DNA of 17,028 nucleotides from an uncultured Rhodospirillaceae bacterium (GTDB taxonomy: Bacteria > Pseudomonadota > Alphaproteobacteria > Rhodospirillales > UBA2165): the NCBI GenBank assembly GCA_913054205.1, contig CAJXJM010000010.1:1-17028 (forward strand). The letters are read 5' to 3'. Position numbers and translations under genes: made by a program. Positions 8,053 through 15,335 of the stretch are shown here, one piece after another. Within the stretch, counting starts at the first letter, position 1, and every line of letters begins with the position of its first letter. The notes below the pieces were generated by a model that worked only from the letters and a program-made list of their open reading frames with translations, was not told where the DNA came from and searched no databases.

Positions 8053-8066
8053 GTTGTCGCAACAAC
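8053..8066. repeat. Inverted repeat GTTGT-CGCA-ACAAC in the tctC leader
   Basis: Five-base perfect arms around four bases in the 71-base gap before tctC. Read on the minus strand the core is TTGTTGCGACAA, identical at 10 of 12 positions to TTGTTGGTACAA at 10905-10916 upstream of sulfatase 2. No T run follows in either direction. I read it as a candidate operator for the island's MarR-type regulator, possibly controlling an internal promoter for tctC. A small RNA hairpin in the leader is the alternative. Confidence 0.5.
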
Positions 8067-8085
8067 CTTATCATTATTTTTGAAT

Positions 8086-10389
8086 TTAGGTAAACACAAA
8101 TATTGGACTGCTCCAGGCTTGAAAACCGTCTTCGGTCGTCACGCAAACCCATAGCGGATTGTCGCCAGCTGCGGTCAATTTAATCTCGACGTCACCTGAC
8201 AAATCAATATGCGGGTTTTCCTCCGGCAGCCGAATAATTCGAAGCTTTCGTTCAAGCCCACCGCAATCGAGCACAACATCATCGATGTCCATCTCCGGCA
8301 GTTTTGCGGCAAGAGTACCATTATTAGTATCGACGGAAAGCTCGGCACCCTCACTATTGTCGAGCCAGACATCAAAGCCGCCATAATTGCCGGTGGTGAT
8401 GGCATCAAATCGAACGCATTTATCTCCCTCAACCTCTAACAGCTTTTCATGATTCCAGGCGTTGATTTTTTCCATGCGATTGATTTTGGTATTTGTGAAA
8501 TTTGCTTCACCGAGCCACCTCGTATTGCGCCCACGCCCGCGATATTCAGCACCACTCCAAATTACACGATATCGGTTGCCAAGATCAGCCCCGCTATATC
8601 CCCGCAGAGTTTGAACAACTTCAGTTCCGTTTCTTACTTCAATGCGTTCAATAGGTGTCGAAGAACTCGCGGCAACTTTTAATATAATGGTTTTGTCATC
8701 TGTTTGAACAATATCACCCATCATCGCCTGCTTCACTTCCGTGAAATGGGCTTCGTCATACACGTTCGGGTCGAGATCATAGAGCTTGCCGCCACCCTCA
8801 AACAGCGCATCTACAGTCAAATGCAGTCGATTGCCGGTCGTGCCAAAGTGATGGCGCTTTTTGAGACAGTCAAAAATGCCGTCCCGGGTAAGCTCCTCAG
8901 CGTAAAAACAAGTGAGCCCGCCATAGGCCCCAAACATCGAGGCACCTGGATAGCTGGCGCCGGGCCGCCCTTTATGCCCATCACTGTTGCAGACCACACC
9001 GGAGCGATGGCCAAGCGGAAATCCATCCGTCAGCAACCACTCAAACGTCCCCCAAGCCGAGTGGATTTCCATGGCGGTTTCGATCTTAGGGTCGTGGGCA
9101 AATTTAATATCGGCATAGCGTCCACCGACATGTGCGTAAGCCAAACAGTCTTCGTCTTTAAGTGCTTCAAATAATTCCCGGGCGTCATTGGCATCGGTAT
9201 GGATATCAGATTGGTCTGGCAGAAGCGCGTGAGAGGAACGTCTGATCTGGCGCCCCTCTTCGCGAAAATAAATATTACGATCGCCACCAACTGAGGTGTT
9301 GCCCGACCACTCATAGCCCGGAAAAGTAACAAAGCGGCCATTATCATTGTAATTCGCTGTCAATTCATTGAGGTATTTCCAAAAGGCATTATTGACCTGA
9401 AAGTCATTGGCCTGGTGGCTGATCGCATCCAAAAAAGCTAAATCTCGGGCAAAATCAAAATACTCCCGGGAGTTCGTGATGCCGATGGATTCACCACTTT
9501 GACCGTGCAAATCCGCCCAATATCCACCATAGGGTCCGTCTTCGACAATCAATGGACCTGCTTCACACAATAGTTCATCCCTGTCAGCGTCATAGATTTT
9601 AATGCGCAGCTCACCCTCTTCTGCGACAGACAATTTTTCGAATACGAGAGATTTTTGGCCTTGTGAGAAAGTCGCGGTGCTTGGTAGGTTTTGCACAGAC
9701 ACACTCGCCTCTAGGCGAAGATTGGCGTCGACCAGATCAGATGGATTTCCCCAATCATCTTCTGCTTTGATGCCGAGCTGAAACACCTCGCCCGGTCGAC
9801 GCAAAGTTGATATAACAGCCTTCCATATTACAGGGTCCCCCGGCACGATAGAAATTGCTGGCTGATCAACAATCGGAACCCAGTGCAATACCGCACAGGC
9901 ATCGACCAGCACTTTGAACTCAAATCCGCTTTCAACAAACGTCTGCATTTTAAAGCCGGGCGAACCACCGGATGTGTCGCCGAAGGTGATAGTTATAGTA
10001 TCTCCTTCAGACAAATAGCCGCCGGAAATTCCAGCTGTCAGCGCTTTCATCCACGGACGTGACCCTCCAACTCGCTCAAATTTCAGAGATGGTGTCGTGC
10101 CGAGGCTGGTAATTGCCGTGACGTAATTTGGAGCCGCTGAATCGTCCATTTGCAGTCCACCCCAATCGCCAAAGAAACGAAACACGATGCGAATACTGCC
10201 ATTGTCATCAAGGCCAAACCGGCCGGCGGTATATTTAAGCGTAAACGTCTGGTAGGAGCGCACTTGGAATGCACCTTCCGGCGATAATTCCGCCCGACCA
10301 TAAAGCACGGGATCTTCCGCGGGTGTCGCAGCGGGCCAAACCTCACCAACCAGTTCGGAGGAGACTATGTTGGTATTTTCACCGACCAT
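8086..10389 (-). CDS. DUF3604 / PHP-like metal-dependent protein, 767 aa
   Basis: A large protein of unknown function that I place in the DUF3604 group. Residues 1-285 are beta-rich, without signal peptide, and probably form one or two Ig-like sandwiches. A PHP-type metal site follows: D293-L294-H295 in the GYWADLHGQSG motif, S324-H325 in AISHQAND, E360 in PGYEW, H420 in YAHVGG, H443 in EIHSAW and D470-G471-H472 in CNSDGHKGRPG. These His/Asp/Glu residues match the order of metal ligands in PHP phosphoesterase-like folds. The C-terminal part (from about 530) is again beta-rich. By analogy it may hydrolyse a phosphate, sulfate or other ester, but no activity is established to my knowledge. It follows MarR by 5 bases and precedes tctC, so it belongs to the regulated uptake and processing unit. 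Confidence 0.8.
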   Translation of the reverse strand: MVGENTNIVSSELVGEVWPAATPAEDPVLYGRAELSPEGAFQVRSYQTFTLKYTAGRFGLDDNGSIRIVFRFFGDWGGLQMDDSAAPNYVTAITSLGTTPSLKFERVGGSRPWMKALTAGISGGYLSEGDTITITFGDTSGGSPGFKMQTFVESGFEFKVLVDACAVLHWVPIVDQPAISIVPGDPVIWKAVISTLRRPGEVFQLGIKAEDDWGNPSDLVDANLRLEASVSVQNLPSTATFSQGQKSLVFEKLSVAEEGELRIKIYDADRDELLCEAGPLIVEDGPYGGYWADLHGQSGESIGITNSREYFDFARDLAFLDAISHQANDFQVNNAFWKYLNELTANYNDNGRFVTFPGYEWSGNTSVGGDRNIYFREEGRQIRRSSHALLPDQSDIHTDANDARELFEALKDEDCLAYAHVGGRYADIKFAHDPKIETAMEIHSAWGTFEWLLTDGFPLGHRSGVVCNSDGHKGRPGASYPGASMFGAYGGLTCFYAEELTRDGIFDCLKKRHHFGTTGNRLHLTVDALFEGGGKLYDLDPNVYDEAHFTEVKQAMMGDIVQTDDKTIILKVAASSSTPIERIEVRNGTEVVQTLRGYSGADLGNRYRVIWSGAEYRGRGRNTRWLGEANFTNTKINRMEKINAWNHEKLLEVEGDKCVRFDAITTGNYGGFDVWLDNSEGAELSVDTNNGTLAAKLPEMDIDDVVLDCGGLERKLRIIRLPEENPHIDLSGDVEIKLTAAGDNPLWVCVTTEDGFQAWSSPIFVFT

Positions 10390-10394
10390 ACCTG

Positions 10395-10856
10395 TTATGC
10401 ATCCTCCGTTTCTTGCAACAAATCCTCAATAACAGAATCCAACTTTGTCAAAATATTTGGTAGCGCTTTTTGTTCTGCCGGGGTCAATGAAGCCATAAAC
10501 TTTCGCTCTCGAGCATCCGATATTTTTTTCAGACTTTTATATATTTCAAAACCTTTAGGTGTTACCGCCAATGTCATGCTGCGCTTATCATTCCTGTCGG
10601 TTTTCTCTTTTAGCCGACCTTCTTTAACAAGATTTTTAACCGCCCGACTGACGTTGCCTTTGTCCATCATTGTGAGATCGCAAACGTCGCTGGCCGTGCC
10701 GTGCCCTTTTCGCGCCAACACTGCGAGGATACGCCACTCTTGGACTCCAACATCAAGTTCTTGAGCATAGGTGCGAGTTCCCCACAAAATCATTTTGTTC
10801 GCAAGGTTCTGAACCCGGTAGCCGAGCCGGTCTCGAATATCAAATTTTTTTCCCAA
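10395..10856 (-). CDS. MarR family transcriptional regulator
   Basis: A 153-aa winged-helix protein of normal MarR length. The dimerisation helices lie at both ends. The DNA-reading helix is around residues 60-80 (M-D-K-G-N-V-S-R-A-V-K-N-L-V-K-E-G), and the wing carries D-R-N-D-K-R-S followed by the typical T-P-K-G. The start is TTG at 10856, chosen because AGGGA lies six bases upstream and the protein then has the usual N-terminal helix; the next ATG would remove about 20 residues. It is divergent from sulfatase 2 and first in the minus-strand run, so it is likely to control both directions, sensing a phenolic or other small ligand as MarR proteins commonly do. Repeats resembling its probable operator occur at three sites in the window. 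Confidence 0.93.
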   Translation of the reverse strand: MGKKFDIRDRLGYRVQNLANKMILWGTRTYAQELDVGVQEWRILAVLARKGHGTASDVCDLTMMDKGNVSRAVKNLVKEGRLKEKTDRNDKRSMTLAVTPKGFEIYKSLKKISDARERKFMASLTPAEQKALPNILTKLDSVIEDLLQETEDA

Positions 10857-10891
10857 CTTAAGTCCCTGGTAAACTTATATCGCAACGTAAC

Positions 10892-10923
10892 TTGACAATT
10901 TTACTTGTTGGTACAACTATTCT
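10892..10923 (+). promoter_or_regulatory. Probable sigma-70-type promoter for the sulfatase 2-kynU-kynA operon
   Basis: A perfect TTGACA lies at 10892-10897. The -10 element is less certain: AACTAT (10915-10920) gives a 17-base spacer, ACTATT an 18-base spacer, and TATTCT (10918-10923) a 20-base spacer. The site sits about 30 bases before the ATG of sulfatase 2. An inverted repeat overlaps the region between the two boxes, as expected for repression. On the minus strand TATAAG (10879-10874) could be the -10 of the MarR gene, but I see no good -35 for it. Confidence 0.55.
10903..10918. promoter_or_regulatory. Candidate MarR operator, TTGT-N4-ACAA
   Basis: TTGTTGGTACAA at 10905-10916 is an inverted repeat with 4-base arms, and flanking A10903 and T10918 extend the symmetry across one mismatch. 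It lies between the -35 and -10 elements of the sulfatase 2 promoter and 49 bases upstream of the MarR start, so binding there could repress both directions. Size and symmetry are typical of MarR sites. The link to this regulator is inferred from position and from the similar repeat in front of tctC. Confidence 0.5.
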
Positions 10924-10950
10924 AGCGTGTTTGCCAACAGGTGTAAATGA

Positions 10951-12480
10951 ATGAAACCGAATTTTCTCCTTATCACCAGCGATCAACATCGCGCCGATTG
11001 CTATGGATTTGAGGGCCGCAAGATCAAAACTCCTAATCTTGATCGAATGGCGGCTGAGGGCACCCGGTTTTCCAATTGCATTACTCCCAATGTTGTTTGC
11101 CAGCCCGCACGCGCCTCTATTTTAACTGGTCTCCTTCCGCTCAGTCATGGCGTCTACGATAACCACGTAAGCTTGGACCCAAAGATCGGTGCACAAGGCT
11201 GGGCAGGTACATTATCGAAAAACGGTTACAAAAGTGCCTTTATCGGTAAAGGGCATTTCGGCGAAAATCCTAATGCAACGCCCTACGGCGCGCCGGAAAG
11301 CCGGGCGGGGTCTGCAGAGTTTCCAGAAAGCTGGAATGGACCCTTTATGGGTTTTGAATATGTCGAGTTAATGATTCTCGGCCATTGGCACGACTTGCTA
11401 CCTTGCGAAAAGCCGCCGCGCGGTCAACATTTTGAGCGTTGGTTCTGGGGGCATGGCGAAGACGGAGAAGCCTGGAAATTGTGGGCGGAAGATTTTGGCC
11501 CCAAGCTGGAGGCGGCACAGACCTGGTTTTCAAAACTGCCAGAGTTTTGGCATTCAACGACATGGGTGACCGATCGAACGATAGACTATTTGGGCAAGCA
11601 CGATAGGAACGATCCTTTCTGTCTGTGGGCATCCTATCCAGACCCTCATCATCAGTTTGATTGCCCGGAGCCCTGGAGTCGTCTCCACCATGAATATGAG
11701 GTGGACATTGCCAAACATCACCAGCGCGACCTTGATCAGCGACCTTGGTGGCATCGCGCATCTTTAGAGAATGAACCTCAGGCAAAACATGAGCACGAGC
11801 GCATTTTACGTCAGGAATACTCTCGCATTCCGCCTCAAACGGACAGGCAGCTCGCTCAGATGACCGCCAACTATTACGGCGAAATTGCATTTATTGACCA
11901 AGGTGTCGGACGCATTCTGCAAAAACTTGAAGATAGTGGGCTCGCAGAAAATACCATTGTAATATTCACCTCCGATCATGGTGATCTTCTCGGTGATCAT
12001 GGGCTCTATCTCAAGGGCCCAACACCGTATGAAGGGTTATTACGCCTTGGCTTTATTGCTATAGGACCTGGGATACCAGAGAATAAAATTGTCGATGAAC
12101 CCGTCTCGACAAATGACCTTGCCGCCAGTTTTTACGATTGGGCAAAAGTCGAAAAACCTAAAAATATTCAAAGCCAATCACTACGCCCCTTATTGGAAGG
12201 CAAACCAGAAACCCGTGATGTAGCTTACAGCGAATGGAACCAGCAACCGAGCCGCACCGGCGTTGAGCTAAATCTCAGAACGGTTCGCACAAAAAACGCC
12301 AAACTTACATTGGAGTTGATTTCAGGTGCGGGTGAAATGTATGACCTTGCAGATGATCCCGATGAAATGACCAATCGGTTTGATGATCCAAGCAAGAAGA
12401 CTTTACAAAAAGAATTAGCTGATATGATCTATGAGCGCCCGGGTACCATTATGGAATCCATGCCCGAACACGAGGCTTAA
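10951..12480 (+). CDS. Type I sulfatase (formylglycine-dependent), sulfatase 2
   Basis: A 509-aa sulfatase without signal peptide. The signature is C50-Q51-P52-A53-R54, with C50 the formylglycine site. D11-Q12 in the LLITSDQH strand and D342-H343 in FTSDHGD are the expected metal ligands, and K355 after LLGDHGLYLKG is the usual active-site Lys. It is related to sulfatase 1 (similar N-terminus, TPN-(I/L)-D-(K/R) and GTRF blocks) but diverges in the middle, where it has a His/Trp-rich insert at about 200-280 that probably shapes the substrate pocket. A weak AGG lies 9 bases before the ATG; a second ATG at 10947 is out of frame. It leads an operon with kynureninase and tryptophan dioxygenase, an unusual pairing suggesting an aromatic or indolic sulfate as substrate, which is speculation. 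Confidence 0.92.
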   Translation: MKPNFLLITSDQHRADCYGFEGRKIKTPNLDRMAAEGTRFSNCITPNVVCQPARASILTGLLPLSHGVYDNHVSLDPKIGAQGWAGTLSKNGYKSAFIGKGHFGENPNATPYGAPESRAGSAEFPESWNGPFMGFEYVELMILGHWHDLLPCEKPPRGQHFERWFWGHGEDGEAWKLWAEDFGPKLEAAQTWFSKLPEFWHSTTWVTDRTIDYLGKHDRNDPFCLWASYPDPHHQFDCPEPWSRLHHEYEVDIAKHHQRDLDQRPWWHRASLENEPQAKHEHERILRQEYSRIPPQTDRQLAQMTANYYGEIAFIDQGVGRILQKLEDSGLAENTIVIFTSDHGDLLGDHGLYLKGPTPYEGLLRLGFIAIGPGIPENKIVDEPVSTNDLAASFYDWAKVEKPKNIQSQSLRPLLEGKPETRDVAYSEWNQQPSRTGVELNLRTVRTKNAKLTLELISGAGEMYDLADDPDEMTNRFDDPSKKTLQKELADMIYERPGTIMESMPEHEA

Positions 12481-12481
12481 A

Positions 12482-13714
12482 ATGAATAAAACTTATATAT
12501 CCACGCTCGATCAAAACGATCCGCTGAAAACCCATCGCGAAAAATTCGAATTGCCTAAGGGTGTTATTTACCTCGACGGAAATTCCTTAGGCCCATTGCC
12601 GAAATCTGTTCCGGGGCGCATCACCGAGGTGGTCAATGAACAATGGGGGCAATCTTTGATCAGTTCGTGGAACGACCATGACTGGATCACTCTGCCCGCG
12701 CGCGTAGGTTCTAAGATAGGGCGGATGATAGGTGCGGAAGAAAACTCTGTCGTTTGTGCCGACAGCACGTCGGTCAATCTTTATAAGTTACTTTCAGCCT
12801 CCGTACGCCTGATCCCAGAACGTAAGGTCATTCTCTCGGATACCGGCAATTTTCCCAATGATCTTTACGTCATCCAGGGTCTGATCCAACAGCTCGGAGA
12901 CGGGTACGAACTCCGACTGGTTAAGCCCGAGGAAATCTCAGAGGCGCTAACGGAAGATATAGCTGTTGCCGTGATAACCGAGGTCGACTACCGCACCGGA
13001 CGGCGACACGATATGACGGATATCACCGCTAAAGCCAAGGAACATGGCATTAAAGTCATCTGGGATCTTTGCCACAGCGCTGGTGCCTTTCCTGTTGATC
13101 TATCCGGGAGCGGCGCTGAACTTGCCGTTGGTTGCAGCTATAAATACTTGAATGGCGGCCCGGGGGCACCAGCCTTTCTATATGTGACTCCTGAATTGCA
13201 AAACGATATTCAACCACCTTTATCCGGCTGGATGGGTCACACGGCACCGTTTGATTTTGATCTCGACTACCGCCCGGCTGAGGGTATTTCACGAAACCTG
13301 TGCGGGACGCCAGGTGTCATTGCGATGAGCGCTTTAGATACGGCTCTCGATGTCTGGCAGGATGTAGACCTTCATCAAGTGCGCCAAAAGTCTCAGAAAT
13401 TATTCAATTTGTTTGCTGAATTGATAGAAAATCTAGGCCCGGAAACGGATCTAACTTTGCAAACCACTTTCCCAGAGGAACAGCGCGGCAGTCAGATTTC
13501 CTTCGCTCATCCGCAAGGATATGCGATCATGCAAGCATTGATAGATCGGGGCGTGGTTGGCGACTTTCGCGCTCCTGACATCTTGAGATTTGGACTAACA
13601 CCTTTGTATCTTTCTTACGCTGATATTTATCGAGCTGTGGAAATTATTGCAGACATCATACAAACCAAGTCTTGGGATCAACTCAAATATCATGAGCGCG
13701 GGCTCGTCACCTAA
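12482..13714 (+). CDS. kynU: Kynureninase
   Basis: A 410-aa PLP-dependent kynureninase, which converts L-kynurenine to anthranilate and alanine (or 3-hydroxykynurenine to 3-hydroxyanthranilate). The N-terminal L31-D32-G33-N34-S35-L36-G37 is the family signature. D195 in IWDLCHSAG should bind the pyridine nitrogen, and K221 in CSYKYLNGGPGAP is the PLP Schiff-base lysine. W250-M251-G252-H253 is a further conserved block. The start at 12482 is one base after the sulfatase 2 stop and has GAGG six bases upstream, within the end of the sulfatase gene; an open frame from 12431 would only add a sulfatase-overlapping extension. The one-base spacing makes co-translation with sulfatase 2 very likely. 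Confidence 0.96.
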   Translation: MNKTYISTLDQNDPLKTHREKFELPKGVIYLDGNSLGPLPKSVPGRITEVVNEQWGQSLISSWNDHDWITLPARVGSKIGRMIGAEENSVVCADSTSVNLYKLLSASVRLIPERKVILSDTGNFPNDLYVIQGLIQQLGDGYELRLVKPEEISEALTEDIAVAVITEVDYRTGRRHDMTDITAKAKEHGIKVIWDLCHSAGAFPVDLSGSGAELAVGCSYKYLNGGPGAPAFLYVTPELQNDIQPPLSGWMGHTAPFDFDLDYRPAEGISRNLCGTPGVIAMSALDTALDVWQDVDLHQVRQKSQKLFNLFAELIENLGPETDLTLQTTFPEEQRGSQISFAHPQGYAIMQALIDRGVVGDFRAPDILRFGLTPLYLSYADIYRAVEIIADIIQTKSWDQLKYHERGLVT

Positions 13715-13745
13715 ACAACTTAATTTTACCTTGGAATGCAGATAA

Positions 13746-14597
13746 ATGATCGACGATTTGAACAACGATAGCCCAAAAGACCTACCTGAAGGCGTTCATA
13801 CAGAGTTCGACAAATCGATGAGCTATGGGGATTATCTTGATCTCACGACTCTCCTGAGTGCCCAAAATCCAATCACCCAAGAACACGATGAGCCATTATT
13901 CATCATGATCCACCATATCAGCGAATTGTGGATGAAGCTGACAATCCATGAATTGGAGGCTGCCGCGAAATGTCTTCGCGACGATAATCTACGACCTACT
14001 TTTAAAATGTTATCCCGAGTGTCAGCGATCCAGTCTCAATTGATCGAAACTTGGGGCGTGTTATCAACAATGACGCCAGCCGATTATCTAAAATTTCGAG
14101 ATTCTCTTGGCCAATCTTCCGGTTTTCAATCTCATCAATATCGCCACATTGAGTTTTTCCTCGGCAATAAAAAGCCGTCGTTCCTTGCGCCTCACAAACA
14201 TAATAAAGAAATTATGGATATTCTGACCGATGTTTTAAACCGCCCCAGCCTCTATGATGAAACAATTCTTCTATTGGCCCGCAGAGGATTTCCCATTGAT
14301 CAAGAGGTCTTGGAGCGCGATTGGTCAAAATCTCATCTTGAAAACGAGTCGGTTCAATCGGCCTGGCTCGCGATATATCAAGATACCGAAAAAAACTGGG
14401 ATTTATACGAACTCGCCGAAAAATTAGTCGATCTGGAAGATTCGTTCCAACGCTGGCGCTTTCGCCACCTTATTACAGTCATGCGCATTATTGGCCACAA
14501 ACGAGGGACCGGCGGAACCAGCGGCGTAGACTATCTGACCAAAGCCTTGGAATATCGGTTTTTTCCTGAACTTTGGAACGTGAGGACAGTCCTTTGA
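13746..14597 (+). CDS. kynA: Tryptophan 2,3-dioxygenase
   Basis: A 283-aa heme tryptophan 2,3-dioxygenase, the enzyme that opens the indole ring of L-tryptophan to N-formylkynurenine. H56 in the FIMIHHISELWMKL block corresponds to the distal His, with His instead of the common Gln at the next position. F117-R118 and the GQSSGFQSHQYRHIEF segment form the substrate and heme pocket. H241 in RWRFRHLITVMRIIG is the expected proximal heme ligand, followed by the GTGGTSG loop that closes over the substrate. Length is typical of the bacterial enzyme. It lies 31 bases after kynU on the same strand. No kynurenine formamidase of the KynB type is encoded in the window, so the middle step of the pathway must be done by another gene. 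Confidence 0.97.
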   Translation: MIDDLNNDSPKDLPEGVHTEFDKSMSYGDYLDLTTLLSAQNPITQEHDEPLFIMIHHISELWMKLTIHELEAAAKCLRDDNLRPTFKMLSRVSAIQSQLIETWGVLSTMTPADYLKFRDSLGQSSGFQSHQYRHIEFFLGNKKPSFLAPHKHNKEIMDILTDVLNRPSLYDETILLLARRGFPIDQEVLERDWSKSHLENESVQSAWLAIYQDTEKNWDLYELAEKLVDLEDSFQRWRFRHLITVMRIIGHKRGTGGTSGVDYLTKALEYRFFPELWNVRTVL

Positions 14598-14622
14598 GGC
14601 CGCGGTTTAAAGCTGCCTCAAG
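14593..14622. terminator. Inverted repeat between convergent kynA and CoA-transferase genes
   Basis: The arms TTGAGGCCGC (14594-14603) and GCTGCCTCAA (14612-14621) pair over 10 positions with one mismatch, around an 8-base loop, and overlap the kynA stop codon. The hairpin sits exactly between two converging genes, so a bidirectional terminator is likely. Neither side has a real T run, so its strength is doubtful. Confidence 0.5.
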
Positions 14623-14624
14623 CT

Positions 14625-15308
14625 CTATGGGGAAACGCGGGTTGGTGCATCGAGTTTAACGACCCGATCAACAAAAATGCCAGGCGTGATGATCTGTTCC
14701 GGATCAAGTTCGCCAAGCTCAACAATTTCATCCACCTGAACCACCGTGATTGCACCGGCCATCGCCATTGTCGGCGCAAAATTCCGGGCAGATTTGTCAT
14801 AGATGAGATTGCCCCAGCGGTCAGCTGTCTTGGCTCTGATGAATGCGTAATCGGCATGGAGCGGCAGTTCCAGAACATAGTTTTTGCCATCAATCTCTCT
14901 GGATTCTTTGCCTTCGCCGAGCTTGGTGCCAGCTGACGTTGGCGTAAAAAATCCGCCGATCCCTGCGCCAGCAGCTCGAATGCGCTCACTGAGCGTCCCT
15001 TGAGGTACAATTTCCAACTCGATTTCACCGACAGCATAGAGGTCTTTGACCACTGCCTTTTTAGCCGCTGTCGGAAAGGAACATATGACTTTGATCACGC
15101 GCTTTTCCTGAATCAACTTTGCGAGCCCGTGATAGGCCTCACCTGCATTGTTTGAGATCGCCGTGAGGTTGCGTGCGCCTTGATCGATAATTGCTTCCAT
15201 CAATTCGACAGGTGCTCCGGCTTCACCGAAACCGCTTACCATCATTGTTGCCCCATCTGGAATGCCGGCGACCGCTTCTTCTATTGTCGCCACTGTTTTG
15301 TCGATCAT
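14625..15308 (-). CDS. Class I CoA-transferase, subunit A (3-oxoacid / 3-oxoadipate type)
   Basis: A 227-aa A subunit of the family that includes PcaI, CatI, ScoA and AtoD, which moves CoA from succinyl-CoA or acetyl-CoA to a 3-oxo acid. G26-F27-G28 with G31 and P33 is the glycine-rich CoA-binding loop, and the C-terminal half has the usual D-R-W-G-N-L-I-Y and A-R-N-F-A-P blocks. Length is normal. The catalytic glutamate of this enzyme class lies on subunit B, whose gene normally follows directly; here the convergent kynA gene follows instead and no B subunit occurs in the window. It starts 27 bases after the Fe-S subunit gene with GGGAAG upstream, so it is probably co-transcribed with the molybdopterin enzyme and may activate an acid produced from it. 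Confidence 0.92.
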   Translation of the reverse strand: MIDKTVATIEEAVAGIPDGATMMVSGFGEAGAPVELMEAIIDQGARNLTAISNNAGEAYHGLAKLIQEKRVIKVICSFPTAAKKAVVKDLYAVGEIELEIVPQGTLSERIRAAGAGIGGFFTPTSAGTKLGEGKESREIDGKNYVLELPLHADYAFIRAKTADRWGNLIYDKSARNFAPTMAMAGAITVVQVDEIVELGELDPEQIITPGIFVDRVVKLDAPTRVSP

Positions 15309-15335
15309 TTAATCTTCCCTTGAAATCAATCTTGC

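Noticed and set aside
8015..8152. 46-residue N-terminal extension of TctC
   Set aside because: It overlaps the DUF3604 gene and would hide the signal peptide; GGGAGA precedes the ATG at 8014.
8704..9174. 156-aa plus-strand open frame inside the DUF3604 gene
   Set aside because: It is opposite the conserved PHP-like motifs; no ribosome site or domain supports it.
11345..11890. 181-aa open frame antisense to sulfatase 2
   Set aside because: It has no recognisable domain, lies wholly within a clear sulfatase gene, and is a composition shadow of it.
14618..15037. 139-aa minus-strand frame overlapping the CoA-transferase gene
   Set aside because: Same strand but a different frame from a clearly conserved CoA-transferase; no family features.
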